Source: Nostoc sp. FACHB-280
Lineage (GTDB): Bacteria; Cyanobacteriota; Cyanobacteriia; Cyanobacteriales; Nostocaceae
Assembly: GCF_014697615.1 (NCBI RefSeq)
Contig: NZ_JACJSD010000001.1
Coordinates: 62,001-126,000 of the forward strand
Length of the DNA: 64,000 bases
Reading direction: 5' to 3'
This document shows positions 28,701 to 37,825 of the stretch, one piece after another. A model generated the notes under the pieces. That model saw only the letters and a program-made list of their open reading frames with translations, had not been told where the DNA came from and ran no database searches. The first letter of the stretch is position 1, and every line of letters starts with the position of its first letter. The position numbers were made by a program, and so were the translations under genes.

Positions 28701-31700
28701 ACTCTTTACCGTGTAAATCCCAAAGCCTAATAGTTTTATCAGCACTACCGGAGGCGATAATTTGTCCATTAGGGCTGAAGGCAATTGTTTGAACAGTAGC
28801 CTCATGTTTAATTAAACGATTACGTTCTTTAATTTGATATACGGATTTTTGCAAAGCTTCGATGACTCTAGGCTGCGATTGATCGAGTTTTTGCGTGGTC
28901 TTGCCGACATTGATTTTTTCTAGAATTTCTCTGAATGGTTCAGGCGGATGAATCAGTGATAATGGTTCGGAAAAGAACAGTTTAATGTTATTTTGTGTCT
29001 GTCGTTTTTTGCCTGCCTTAATTGCTAGGATGACTGACTTCAACTCTTGATGAGAATTAAAGGTTGCCAAAGAATTTAAACTACTAGCATTGATTTCATT
29101 AAATTCTCCTTTGCGCCACAGCTCTAATGATTTGAATAATAAACTTGTAATAATTAAGGTAATGATTGTACCGCCACTCATGAAAAGGATTGTGGTAACA
29201 TCACGACGGTGACGATTGATTTTTTCTTGTTCTTGGCGTAAGTGAAATGCTGCACAGGTAGAGATATATTCTGATTCGAGTTGATTTAAAAAGCCCGATT
29301 GTTTTAAAAGTTCTTGGGATTCTTTTAATCTACCGCCGCGATGAATCAGATAATTTTCGTCTTTTTGTTGTTTTTCCCACTCAAAGGCTGCTTGGCGAAT
29401 TGTTTCACGCAGTTGCAAACTGACGCGATTTTCATCTAACCAAGTAATTAATCTTGGCCAATGGCGAATTAAGGCTTCGTGGGCGACTTCGACTTCTTCT
29501 TGAAATGTGGCTGAGTTAACACTAACTACTATCAGTCGCGCACCTTCACCTGCTAACCGCTTGAGGAGATTTTTGGTTAATATTTGCTTGTCGTCGGCGG
29601 GAATTAATTCTTCTAACCCAACGCGGCGGCGTGTATCTCTGCGCCTTTCACCTTGGACGGCGTTTTCATCCAAGCGAGTTAACCGGATGAAGATATTTTT
29701 AAATTGTTCTTGTTCGTCGGCTGACAAACTATTGTAAACTTCATCGGCAGTTTGGGCGATCGCTTTCTGCACACCCCCAATGGCTTCATATTCCTCAACC
29801 CGCAACCACCGCCCATGTCGCCGTTTCCATAACTCCAGCAAGGCGTGTTGCAATAAAGGCATTGCCCCTGGTTCGCCTTGCACATCATCTAAAATGTTAT
29901 TACTCAACCCAGCTTCAAAACGTAACCCCACTTGTGCGGCTTGTAATTCCATTGCTTTTCGCAATTCCGCCGCGTCCATCGCCCCGATTAATTTTTGGTG
30001 AGATTCCATCAACTCTTTGAGTGGACGATAAGTTGCACATTCACCCCAAAAATCTGCCCGCATGGTGACAATTACAGGCTGTTGCTGAGTCAAACTCAAT
30101 AATTTTTGAATAAACTCTTGGCGCTGAGTTTCGTCACTACATAGGGTGAATAGTTCTTCAAATTGGTCAACTACAATAATTGATGGTTGATTCTGCACCG
30201 CCGCTAAACTAGCTTGGAGTTGTTCGCTGGGGTTAGTGTTGGGGGTGAGATAAGCCAAGACTAAATCAGGCTGTTTTTCTTGCAGCGTCGGAATTAACCC
30301 CGCCAACACTACTGATGATTTACCACTCCCCGATGCACCCAACACCGCCAAAAAGTTATGTTCTGCTAGTTTTTGTTGTAGTTGGGTAATTAATTGTTCT
30401 CGCCCAAAAAAGAACTCGCGGTTTTGTTGGCGGAAAGGATACAAACCCAAAAACGGACAACGGCTATCGTAGGCTGGTAATTGCTTATTCAAAGCCACCG
30501 CATTAAAACTCAAGTCCAAGACTTCCAGCGCCAAGTTATTGACTTCGATTAACGCTTGTTCCCGTTCTTGTTTCGCTTGGGGACTTAAAGTGGTGATATC
30601 TGTGCCGAAAGTATCGGTTAATTTTTGAGATGGGTTGTGGAGTTTGGGGTATAGTATGGGCGATCGCTCTAACAATAATTTTTCTAATTGTTTCAGACCA
30701 AACTCGATTTCTGCGGCTGTCAAATCTCTATCGAGTTGGTCACTAAATAATGGTCTACCACCCAACCGACTAAACAAAGCCGGTACTGTCACATCATACC
30801 TTTCAGCCAAGGAAGCCGCCGCCTCTTGTAGCGCCTTGTCAACTTCCCCAGACTCGTGTAGTTGCTTATAAAAATGTTCTGCTAAAGCTTGGGCGGTTTT
30901 CACCGAAACTTTTTCCGTCATAGCGACAACCGCCGGCATTCCCAAATCTCGCACCAAACGCTGTCCCAAACCACCTAATCCCGCCTCTGCATCTGGATGG
31001 GCGCTTTCACAAGTACAAAGAAAGGTAAAATGAGGTAATCCCTTTGCGCCACGTAATAACCGCAGTCTATCTAATAACCGCGTGGCTGTGACTGGCTCAA
31101 CTGTATTATCAGCCTTTGACCAATAAAGTACCGTCTCGCCATTGTCGAGTAATTTGCCGTGGCTGACAAAGTGTAATAATGTATACTGCTTTGTTCTGTC
31201 TGTTAAATGAGTGCAGAGTTCATCTAAAGTTGGTAAACCCATTGCGCCATCAACAGTTGCTAACACATCACTGGGAATATCACCCAAAGCAGAACGCACG
31301 CTTTTAACAGTACCTTCCACATCAAACAAATCTAATTGATACTTCTGGGAATCCGAGGGACTAGCAACTAAGATTAAGGCGCGTAAATCTCTGCGTCCAA
31401 TGGGGGGGAAACGTCGGTCGGTGGTGGCGGGAATATATAGAGAAAAAGGCACTCGCTGATCAAGTGCTAACATTTGCCAACCTTCATCTAAAGGGGCGCA
31501 CAACCTTTCCCAACGCAGAGTTCTAAGTTCTTTATCAACAGCCTCGATGAACAGCAAAACCCGCAAACAATCTTCACTCTCCCGAATTGCGGCGGTAAAA
31601 GCATCACGGATTTCATCTTGGAATAAGGCTTTACCCAAGAGTATGCCGTATTTTTGTGGTTGTCCTAGTAAACTAATTTGTTGTTGTAAATCTGTTTCCG

Positions 31701-31818
31701 TTAGTTGGAGATTACCTTCCGCACGCAATGGTAAAAGTGTTCCCGGCCGACTATATTCGACCACAATCGGCCAGTTCTCTCCTGATTTGCGTTGGATGAT
31801 AATCTCGAAGGTGTTCAT
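25729..31818 (-). CDS. CHAT protease - STAND NTPase - WD40 repeat protein
   Basis: 2029 residues. The N-terminal CHAT (caspase-like) peptidase domain spans about 1-360 with the dyad His220 in LLHFVSHGKLL and Cys270 (or Cys268) in FLCTCESAHP. A STAND NTPase (nSTAND1 type) follows with Walker A GASGSGKSS (494-502) and Walker B IIVVDQFEELF (547-557), then a winged-helix/helical part. A single membrane helix lies at about 880-905 (ILFMSGGTIITLIITSLLF). The C-terminal half has about 23 WD40 units (LWDLNGN-type ends), enough for three propellers. The architecture is a sensor-switch-protease: WD40 sensing, NTP-driven assembly, CHAT effector. It is the last gene of a three-gene minus-strand cassette and overlaps the convergent metalloprotease by 7 bases. 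Confidence 0.9.
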   Translation of the reverse strand: MNTFEIIIQRKSGENWPIVVEYSRPGTLLPLRAEGNLQLTETDLQQQISLLGQPQKYGILLGKALFQDEIRDAFTAAIRESEDCLRVLLFIEAVDKELRTLRWERLCAPLDEGWQMLALDQRVPFSLYIPATTDRRFPPIGRRDLRALILVASPSDSQKYQLDLFDVEGTVKSVRSALGDIPSDVLATVDGAMGLPTLDELCTHLTDRTKQYTLLHFVSHGKLLDNGETVLYWSKADNTVEPVTATRLLDRLRLLRGAKGLPHFTFLCTCESAHPDAEAGLGGLGQRLVRDLGMPAVVAMTEKVSVKTAQALAEHFYKQLHESGEVDKALQEAAASLAERYDVTVPALFSRLGGRPLFSDQLDRDLTAAEIEFGLKQLEKLLLERSPILYPKLHNPSQKLTDTFGTDITTLSPQAKQEREQALIEVNNLALEVLDLSFNAVALNKQLPAYDSRCPFLGLYPFRQQNREFFFGREQLITQLQQKLAEHNFLAVLGASGSGKSSVVLAGLIPTLQEKQPDLVLAYLTPNTNPSEQLQASLAAVQNQPSIIVVDQFEELFTLCSDETQRQEFIQKLLSLTQQQPVIVTMRADFWGECATYRPLKELMESHQKLIGAMDAAELRKAMELQAAQVGLRFEAGLSNNILDDVQGEPGAMPLLQHALLELWKRRHGRWLRVEEYEAIGGVQKAIAQTADEVYNSLSADEQEQFKNIFIRLTRLDENAVQGERRRDTRRRVGLEELIPADDKQILTKNLLKRLAGEGARLIVVSVNSATFQEEVEVAHEALIRHWPRLITWLDENRVSLQLRETIRQAAFEWEKQQKDENYLIHRGGRLKESQELLKQSGFLNQLESEYISTCAAFHLRQEQEKINRHRRDVTTILFMSGGTIITLIITSLLFKSLELWRKGEFNEINASSLNSLATFNSHQELKSVILAIKAGKKRQTQNNIKLFFSEPLSLIHPPEPFREILEKINVGKTTQKLDQSQPRVIEALQKSVYQIKERNRLIKHEATVQTIAFSPNGQIIASGSADKTIRLWDLHGKELKVLKEHQTSITSLAFSPDGKTLASASEDGEVKIWNLEHFDEKNKNLISKRDWKAEEVITKINFTPDSHNLIIAGLFDVKIWDLTGQESEPQLLTEDSGDIIITSTSLRADGKILAIAKVSDKNFASKDNWQDSTIELWNLENKPKKYTQFIAAQKNTISSMVFSPDNKTLAAANVDRVVKIWDLKQLNSQPIKTLKPPSDTQDKSEDINIALDLLAFSPDGQTLAYGDNKTVQIWDLNTQKLQTSLKGHQADISSVAFSPNGGTLASAGGDNTIILWNLDGKLLNTLTGHEAAVNRLTLSSNGQILASASDDNTVKLWDLNGKLLHTLTGHKYAVTNIAFSPDNQTLASTSNDNTIIIWNLDGTLLHKLTKNNYSLTNIAYSPGGYILASAGSDNTINLWDVNGNLLHTLKGHKYAITSIVFSHKNKIIATASKDKTIKLWNFQGELLKTLKGHQAAVTNIAFSHNDKILASGSEDGTLKLWNLQGKLSSSTFKDKNHSAPITSVVFSRDDNQVIFGSADGTVRLWVKNKSLRTLTAHQAGVTSIVFDAKTNTFASTSEDNTVKYWNLNGTLLQTFRGHQAAVTSAIFHPYKRILISASKDKTIKVWKLNKIGQILKHSDTVTSVVFSRDGKTLASGGYDKIIKLWNLDGTESNPQEFYIKEDVTKIILSPDGKNLIASTKGEKIIFQNLQDDEKEKEEGEKEKQKQHTGNFTSIALSPDGKIVASVSSYKTIKLWDLNGNLIPTFKEPQGEFTQVVFSPDGKTLASGSKDKTIKIWDLNGNLQRTLEGYEDETNPIDFSPNGQTLVSSSKNTIILWDLKNNQKKSFPEQQESKNNKDEIQQLVFSHDSKIIASISKDKNINLWDLNGNLLHTLKGHESQVTSVVFSPDGKNLASSSKDKTIKLWDLDGRLLNTYFGHESVVTTVAFSPDGKTLASGSWDNTVRLWNVEETDLNRLLASACEWVKDYLDNSDDIEGRDKKVCDNISLSQ

Positions 31819-31869
31819 TGGAAGTATGAAGTGTAAAGTATGAAGTGTGGAATGGAGATAGTTTAATAA

Positions 31870-31952
31870 GACTTACGCAAAATACCTCTCAAACTCTCCT
31901 CCGTGAACTCTGCGTCTCTGTGGTTCGTTTTTCCGTAGCCTGTACGTAAGTC
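31870..31952. repeat. Small MITE-like element with GACTTACG ends
   Basis: Terminal inverted repeats GACTTACG (31870-31877) and CGTAAGTC (31945-31952) bound a non-coding stretch containing CTCTGCGTCTCTGTGGTTCG. It lies in the 220-base spacer between the CHAT-STAND and caspase-like genes. The neighbouring GTATGAAGTGTAAAGTATGA at 31826-31850 is heptamer-like. Confidence 0.55.
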
Positions 31953-32038
31953 CTATTTAATCAGGAAAAGCTAGAGACAAAGGAAGTTTCACAAATCCCC
32001 AGCCTCTAGCCTCTAGCCCCTAAGTTTTCATTACCGAA

Positions 32039-33724
32039 TTAACCTAATTTCTTGAGAGTCTCCAGTAAACTCACCACAGTAGAAACTGTGACTTGAAGTT
32101 TTTGAGAGCGATCGCCTGCGGTTTGATCAACAGCTTTGATAAACTGCTCTAAGGCTTGGGATAAGTTTGCTTGGGCTTGTTGAATTGCAGGTGTATCCGA
32201 TGATGTCTGCGGTGTTGTGGGTGCTGTGGGTAACTTGATGGATTCGATCACAGGGCGATCGCCTGTGGAATTGTTACCGACAACTAGCCTAACTGCGGGG
32301 TCGCCAATAATTGCGTAACTGCGAGCATCGTTATTCGCTGTCCACATTCCCGATATAGTGATGGGATTAGCGAGCGCACCATATTTAATTTCTTCTAGTT
32401 CTGTGCTGAGGTCAGAAGATAATTCCGCATAGCGTTCGTTGAAATATTCTACGGCTGATCCGACTGGATGTCCTTCTAGTAACCGTTTTAAGGTACTTTG
32501 AAAAACTGCTAATTGTTTACCAGTTTTTTCCCACACAAAAGAACAACCCCAAGCCCGTTCAACGTGACCAATCACCGCCAAAGCCCCACCGTTGGGGTGA
32601 CTCAGCAATCGTCGTGGTAAAGGTGCAATGAAAGACTTAGGTGCGATCGCTAATCTTTCATTCGAGTTTTTCTGATGAGCAAATTCATCCAGTTTGGGAG
32701 TCCCCGCACCGTAACAAGCAAAGTGAAAAGCAATTAACCCTAACAACTTGGCATCACTACCAACATCATCAGCCGAAAAGTAAAAATCTTCAGGAATTGC
32801 TTCGCGCCATGTCAACGGGCCTGGCCAATCTTGACACAATAACGCTCCTTGGTGGCGGAGTTGCTTTTCATGACCATTGGGAAAACCCATCCCATGACTA
32901 GCAGTAAACAACAATGCTGGTGTTTCTTCCCCACCTAATAATCTGCCTAAACGGGCTTTAGTCGCTTCTTCTGCCAGAATACTGTTAACTGTCCACTCGT
33001 TGTCTTTCTGCTCATTCAGCATCCAGTCAGCTAAAGGCCGAATCAAGTTTTCGGCGCTGAGTTGAGTGGCTTGATCTGCGGCGTTACGTACACCAAAAAA
33101 GCTGGCGCGGCGAGGTAAAGATAAATTAGTGGTTTCGGCTTGCACCACACTCCGCGCATACTGAGCATATTCTTCTGGCGTATCGAAGTAAATTCGACCC
33201 ACTGCATACTGCACATCTAATTGATATTGAAAACGATAGGGAATCGTCTCTGGATCACCCACAATTAACAGGTAGTATGGCATTTTATCTGGGTCGGCTG
33301 GGCCTGGGCCAACACCATGACGTGATAAAAATTGATTCTTCGATTCCCCAGGACGATAACCTTTGGGGCCTATGTATTCTTTATAAAAATGCTCTTTTTT
33401 CGCGGTTGCTTGTCTTTGGCGATGCTCTAATAATTCTTTCAGAGCTTCTTTAATAGCTGGGTCAGCATTAAAGGCAAAAATCACACCCCAACCTGTTTCC
33501 GCCAAGTTTTTCGGGTCTATCCCTTCCATCGGCGCAAAATGCGGGTCTAGACCTTTCACTTTTTGGTCTTTTTGCTGAAGTTCAATGAGTTCTTCCGGGT
33601 CAAAACTTTCACCCTGAGCAATTCTTGACAACTGTTCTGGTGTTAATGGTGGCAATAAATAGCTACCAGAAGCAGCATCAATACCGTTGAAATATAGTTC
33701 TTCGGTTAGTGGTTCTACGACCAT
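32039..33724 (-). CDS. Caspase-like (C25/CHAT-related) peptidase
   Basis: The ATG at 33724 gives 561 residues ([14 protein letters not shown]); an open frame to 33793 would overlap the upstream gene. A central caspase-fold peptidase domain is inferred from a His-Cys dyad after hydrophobic strands: [12 protein letters not shown] (His277) and [13 protein letters not shown] (Cys337), followed by [19 protein letters not shown]. This resembles gingipain/C25 and CHAT peptidases. The N-terminal part ([28 protein letters not shown]) also fits the C25-type arrangement. No signal peptide, so cytosolic. It follows the hydrolase gene by 37 bases and precedes the CHAT-STAND gene, so a functional partnership is likely. 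Confidence 0.72.
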   Translation of the reverse strand: MVVEPLTEELYFNGIDAASGSYLLPPLTPEQLSRIAQGESFDPEELIELQQKDQKVKGLDPHFAPMEGIDPKNLAETGWGVIFAFNADPAIKEALKELLEHRQRQATAKKEHFYKEYIGPKGYRPGESKNQFLSRHGVGPGPADPDKMPYYLLIVGDPETIPYRFQYQLDVQYAVGRIYFDTPEEYAQYARSVVQAETTNLSLPRRASFFGVRNAADQATQLSAENLIRPLADWMLNEQKDNEWTVNSILAEEATKARLGRLLGGEETPALLFTASHGMGFPNGHEKQLRHQGALLCQDWPGPLTWREAIPEDFYFSADDVGSDAKLLGLIAFHFACYGAGTPKLDEFAHQKNSNERLAIAPKSFIAPLPRRLLSHPNGGALAVIGHVERAWGCSFVWEKTGKQLAVFQSTLKRLLEGHPVGSAVEYFNERYAELSSDLSTELEEIKYGALANPITISGMWTANNDARSYAIIGDPAVRLVVGNNSTGDRPVIESIKLPTAPTTPQTSSDTPAIQQAQANLSQALEQFIKAVDQTAGDRSQKLQVTVSTVVSLLETLKKLG

Positions 33725-33761
33725 ATTCAGTACACCCTGTGTTTTAATTTTAATTGTTGAA

Positions 33762-35141
33762 TTAACTACCAAAAGCCGCAGCCCAAACAGCATGAGCTAC
33801 TTCCGGCTTATCAATGCTGTTGTGAGCATCGTCATCTTTATTATTCTTGCGGTTACGGATAAACTCGCTACTTTCTAAGTTGTAAACTTTACCTGCTTGG
33901 AAATTATAGGGCTTGTCACAAGGGTACATTTTGAGGCTGATACTTTCGTTAATCCCCTGAATACCAAATGTGCCAATACTGCCATACTCAGGAAATTCTG
34001 ATTTAGTCTCAGCAAAGTTAATATCTTGACCTTGGAGCCTACCAAGTACACTGGCTGCTGGATAAAGTTTGGTCACAGAACTATCGTGAATCGACCGAGT
34101 AGTAACAATTGGGCCTGTAACTTTGCGTTTATTGATAATAGAAGAAAAACAACCAGGTAAATTCTTGCGGCGAGGAATATCAGGACAGTAAGACCAAAGT
34201 GATAAAGCCCCTTGAATCAATACTAAAGAATCAACTGGGCGGACTAACTGACTATTGTCTTTTCCAGCCACAATTGAAGAAACCATAATACATCCAAAAC
34301 TATGTCCCACCAGATGAAATCGGACTGTTTTAGCGGCAGCTTTTTGCAGTTGAGTTAATAACTTAAAGCCACTGGTACTACCAATATCCCGCGCCCTTTC
34401 TTTCATCTTCCAATAGGAGAGATAACCTAAAACGTCCAGAAATGGATTAGTTTTAGCTTGGAAAAAATCACCAATTCCAAAACTGATTTCTTGGGTTTCT
34501 GGTTCATCTGCTCTTAGTGATTGATAAATACTTGCTGGATTTAAGTTTAAAGATGCGTTATCTTCTTCATCACCGTTGAGAGCGGCTTCCTTGATTAGCA
34601 CCTCATAAGCTTGGTTCACTTGCGGCGGTAATGTTTCTGGCGGATAGGCATATTCTATTGAAGCTGCAAAAATTGTTCTAAGTGCATCACGGGCTGTTTC
34701 TGTATCAGCTACATCTTGAGCATATTCATCAATTAAATTATTTAACTCTGACCCTGATGTGTCAAAAGATGTGGTTCTAGGTTTAGCGTTTAAGTCTTCA
34801 TTTCCCCAAGGTTTACTCGGCCAATGTAACCCAATTAGTAAGGGGCGAAATTCCTGATTTTGTGACTGGCGTAATTCTTTAATTTTTTGGATATCAGCAG
34901 CGTTACGCCCCATAGCTGTTATCCATTTGGTGTATTGTTCTTTGGCTGCGGGAATATCACCTAACCATCCGTGACTAATCAAAAATACGTCTGTTATGGG
35001 TTCGGAAGATAGTATATCTACTAACTTTTGGCTGATGAAACCAGTAGGTTCTAGACGTTCATTGCCGTTAGCATCAAAAGCAACGAGATAATACGTTGAC
35101 GGTAAAGCAGTGGTAGTAATATTTACAGTTTCAATTGGCAT
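33762..35141 (-). CDS. Alpha/beta serine hydrolase (lipase/esterase-like)
   Basis: 459 residues. The nucleophile elbow GHSFG lies at residues 279-283 (Ser281) in [16 protein letters not shown], and an oxyanion-type HG in LISHGWLGD at about 56-61. Both point to the alpha/beta hydrolase fold. A WPS motif ([13 protein letters not shown]) lies between them, as seen in large cytosolic esterases. The start region ([14 protein letters not shown]) is not a signal peptide. It is the first gene of the minus-strand cassette with a caspase-like peptidase and the CHAT-STAND protein. In such conflict systems hydrolases can act as membrane-lipid-damaging effectors, but that role is inferred from context only. 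Confidence 0.75.
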   Translation of the reverse strand: MPIETVNITTTALPSTYYLVAFDANGNERLEPTGFISQKLVDILSSEPITDVFLISHGWLGDIPAAKEQYTKWITAMGRNAADIQKIKELRQSQNQEFRPLLIGLHWPSKPWGNEDLNAKPRTTSFDTSGSELNNLIDEYAQDVADTETARDALRTIFAASIEYAYPPETLPPQVNQAYEVLIKEAALNGDEEDNASLNLNPASIYQSLRADEPETQEISFGIGDFFQAKTNPFLDVLGYLSYWKMKERARDIGSTSGFKLLTQLQKAAAKTVRFHLVGHSFGCIMVSSIVAGKDNSQLVRPVDSLVLIQGALSLWSYCPDIPRRKNLPGCFSSIINKRKVTGPIVTTRSIHDSSVTKLYPAASVLGRLQGQDINFAETKSEFPEYGSIGTFGIQGINESISLKMYPCDKPYNFQAGKVYNLESSEFIRNRKNNKDDDAHNSIDKPEVAHAVWAAAFGS

Positions 35142-35569
35142 GAAAAAATGCTGGTGTGGGTGTAATTTGGATGTACTGCACCAAGAAATTTAGTGAGCGA
35201 TCACTCACCCTCAGTACAGCTTCATAAGTGGTAGATGCACCGCATAATTAGCATTGTGATACTCATCTGATTTTTAAATTCGTCATCACATATACTTAGT
35301 TATGCCTACACACTTGAATACACCTTAACCATAAACAAACAGTGAATCCTCAGTAATAATACTTGGTTTTTTACGGAAGTTTTTGCAAAAAAATATTATT
35401 TTTAGTTACGATTTATACACAAATTTTTCCGTCAGAGTAAAATCATCGTAACAGTACTTACGCAGTGAACCACTCAGAATTTTTCATTCCAGCACCTTTT
35501 CATATCTGCTTGAGAGTGTAAAATTTACTCACAACCTTAACTGATGACCAACGCAAGCTAAACTTCTAT
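35142..35569. other. Intergenic region upstream of the hydrolase cassette
   Basis: About 0.43 kb between the toxin gene end and the cassette start, both on the minus strand. It likely holds the cassette promoter. A partial palindrome GTGAGCGATCACTCAC at 35193-35208 could be an operator but is imperfect. No gene seen. Confidence 0.4.
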
Positions 35570-35959
35570 CTACTTCAGCGTTTGCACATCAGGATAGTTA
35601 AGAATTTTTGTATCGGCAGTTAATAAAGGGCAACTATAAAATCTTGCGGTAGCCACAATAAGTTGATCAAAAGGGTCGCTATGGAAGCCATTTAATTGAG
35701 TTGAATCAATGACTATTGGTAGAGACAAATTTAATAGTTGTACACCAGGATAAGCTAAGGCAACTTCTAGCCATTTATCAATAGCTAAAGGCAAAATCAA
35801 TCTCTTTTTTTCTACCGATTTGGCTACTTCCCAGCATGAAAGAATGCTTACTCCTAAACAGTCAGACTCGTAATCTTTTAACCATTTTTGTTGTTGTTTA
35901 GTCAGTTGTGAATCATTTTGTACCCACCAGACCCAAATATGAGTATCAAGTATAATCAC
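35570..35959 (-). CDS. PIN-domain toxin (VapC-like)
   Basis: 129 residues with the PIN-fold acidic residues Asp5 (MIILDTHIWVWW), Glu44 (SCWEVAK), Asp98 (DPFDQLIVATA) and Asp116 (LLTADTKIL). PIN toxins are Mg-dependent RNases that often cut tRNA or rRNA. The start codon overlaps the stop of the upstream antitoxin gene by four bases, the normal arrangement of a type II toxin-antitoxin operon. Confidence 0.92.
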   Translation of the reverse strand: MIILDTHIWVWWVQNDSQLTKQQQKWLKDYESDCLGVSILSCWEVAKSVEKKRLILPLAIDKWLEVALAYPGVQLLNLSLPIVIDSTQLNGFHSDPFDQLIVATARFYSCPLLTADTKILNYPDVQTLK

Positions 35960-36198
35960 TGCAAAACTTCCCAGTCCTCTAAAGCGACGGGTTCAGTAGG
36001 GTCATTATAACGGTAAGGCTGTGTGTTGTGGAGAGGATAAGGATTTGTAGTTAATGAAAGTAACGGCGGTGCTTGATGTTGTGGCGTTTTAGTTTCTAGA
36101 ATAATCACTTCTACAACATCCCCAGCATGAAAAGGTAATCCCTGTAGAGTTAAAGTCCCATCTTCAGTTAAAACAACTTCTATCTTGTGAGCATTCAT
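35956..36198 (-). CDS. Antitoxin paired with the PIN toxin
   Basis: An 80-residue protein whose N-terminal beta hairpin-like segment (KIEVVLTEDGTLTLQGLPF) precedes a Pro-rich, toxin-binding-type tail ending EDWEVLQ. Small proteins of this kind precede PIN toxins in many cyanobacteria. It overlaps the toxin gene by four bases. It would neutralise the toxin and repress the operon; the DNA-binding family is not clear from sequence. Confidence 0.82.
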   Translation of the reverse strand: MNAHKIEVVLTEDGTLTLQGLPFHAGDVVEVIILETKTPQHQAPPLLSLTTNPYPLHNTQPYRYNDPTEPVALEDWEVLQ

Positions 36199-36236
36199 AT
36201 TGTGAAATCTATCTCTCCCTTGTCTCCCTTGTCTCT

Positions 36237-37373
36237 TTAATCTTCTTTAGGCAAATTCTCTTCCACCGCATTAGGGGGATGTTCCTCATAAAATTCATCA
36301 TGATTATTAGGAGGGTTACAAACTATCACCACCTCAGTTTCTTTGGATTGATGAATTCCCCATTGGTCTAATACATCTTTGATTAAAATTTCCTGTACCC
36401 AAATTTTAGCAACAACTGTTAAAGGCAAAGCTAAAAATAAGCCTAAAAAGCCGAAGAATGTCACAAAAAATAATTGAGAAATTAAAGTCACGGCGGGTAA
36501 CAATGAAACTTGTTGTGCCATGACATAAGGTGTAATAAAATTACTTTCAGTTTGTTGAATAAAAAAGTAGAGAATCAAGACAGCTAAAGATTTCCAAGGA
36601 GCGTCTAATAAAGCGATCGCCATTGCGGGGACTACACTTAATGTCGGGCCTAAATTGGGTATTAAGTTTAAAAAGCCCGCCAAAATTCCTAAAGCCAAGG
36701 CTGCTTTTACACCCAAAACTGATAAGCCAACCACACTCATCAAGCCGACGACACCCATTGCAATCAGCGCACCTGTTACCCATCCTTGCAATGAAAGTTC
36801 GCATTTATCTAAAATGCCATCTACCCGGCGGCGATAAAAGGAAGGAAATACACGAATAAAGACTCGGCGGTAAGCTAAGGGATCAGCTAACAGCATTCCT
36901 GTCCACACCAGTACCAACAAAACTTTCAGAACAACTTCTAAAGAACTGGAGACAAAGGCAAAGGAACTCCCCAAAACCCGATTAATAAAAGGCTGTGCTT
37001 GCTGAATTAAACTATTGAGATCGGGAATGTAGGGGACTAATTGGCTAGGAACCCTGGTTTTCATTTCATCCAGCCAACTATTAAAGCGTTCTATACCTTG
37101 GGGAACCCGGTAAGTTAACTCATGAAATTGTTGGGCAAAAGGTGGCACAATCAACAGGAAAAAAACCACCACCGCAGCAAAAAAGAGAGCCACTGAAATG
37201 ATGACAGCAAAACCGCGCTTAATTCCTAAGTTTTGAAAACGCTTTGCTAACCGATTTAATGTAGTTGCTAAAACCACGGCGGCAAACATCAGCAATAAAA
37301 CTTCTTTGATTTGCCACAATATGTATAAAGAAAGAACTATGGCGATTAAACCGATCCATTGACCAAGGTTCAC
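36237..37373 (-). CDS. AI-2E family (PerM/UPF0118) transporter
   Basis: 378 residues with about eight membrane helices in the usual family layout: two N-terminal helices (WIGLIAIVLSLYILW; LLLMFAAVVLATTL), one more, a soluble loop at about 90-140, then a cluster with LNLIPNLGPTLSVVPAMAIAL and QQTESNFITPYVM, which are conserved AI-2E blocks. The charged tail ends ENLPKED. Members export autoinducer-2 or act as Na+/H+ or small-molecule exporters; the substrate here is unknown. A short CTTGTCTCC repeat separates it from the antitoxin gene. Confidence 0.9.
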   Translation of the reverse strand: MNLGQWIGLIAIVLSLYILWQIKEVLLLMFAAVVLATTLNRLAKRFQNLGIKRGFAVIISVALFFAAVVVFFLLIVPPFAQQFHELTYRVPQGIERFNSWLDEMKTRVPSQLVPYIPDLNSLIQQAQPFINRVLGSSFAFVSSSLEVVLKVLLVLVWTGMLLADPLAYRRVFIRVFPSFYRRRVDGILDKCELSLQGWVTGALIAMGVVGLMSVVGLSVLGVKAALALGILAGFLNLIPNLGPTLSVVPAMAIALLDAPWKSLAVLILYFFIQQTESNFITPYVMAQQVSLLPAVTLISQLFFVTFFGFLGLFLALPLTVVAKIWVQEILIKDVLDQWGIHQSKETEVVIVCNPPNNHDEFYEEHPPNAVEENLPKED

Positions 37374-37439
37374 AGGTTAACTCCCGGCTGTTGGTGATGC
37401 AGTTAGGTTAGCTGATTTTAGCAATAACGCCCAGATGAT

Positions 37440-37634
37440 TTAAGTTAAATTTGTTTTTGTTTGGAATCGCCAGAATAATGCGATCGCTATAATTACAGTC
37501 GGTGACAAAACTAAAATTAAGGCGTTTGTCGTTGTCGCCGGAAGCGGCACACTTGGCAAAATGTACTTAATCGCCGCAGATAACAAAGCTGACAGTACAA
37601 GCAGTTTGGCAATAAAAATTAACTGGTTTGGCAT
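37440..37634 (-). CDS. Small two-helix membrane protein
   Basis: 64 residues from the ATG giving MPNQLIFIAK, with two hydrophobic helices (LIFIAKLLVLSALLSAAI and ALILVLSPTVIIAIALFW). The frame is open for 29 further codons upstream, but that part is hydrophilic and unlike a signal. Similar short membrane proteins sit near ftsH genes in cyanobacteria; no function known. It is divergent from ftsH. Confidence 0.6.
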   Translation of the reverse strand: MPNQLIFIAKLLVLSALLSAAIKYILPSVPLPATTTNALILVLSPTVIIAIALFWRFQTKTNLT

Positions 37635-37825
37635 AGCAGTACGGCAATTCACCTTTTTCTGTAGGGTATACCCGAATATAAGCTCAAAGGCAGACTCTCT
37701 ACAATATTCACATAAGTACACAACCTAGAAGCTAGTAGAACAAGGCAAAAGTCAAAAGGCAAAAGTAAAAAGAAAAAATATTGACGCTGGACTTTTGGCA
37801 AAAAATTAATTAAGGATAAATCAAA

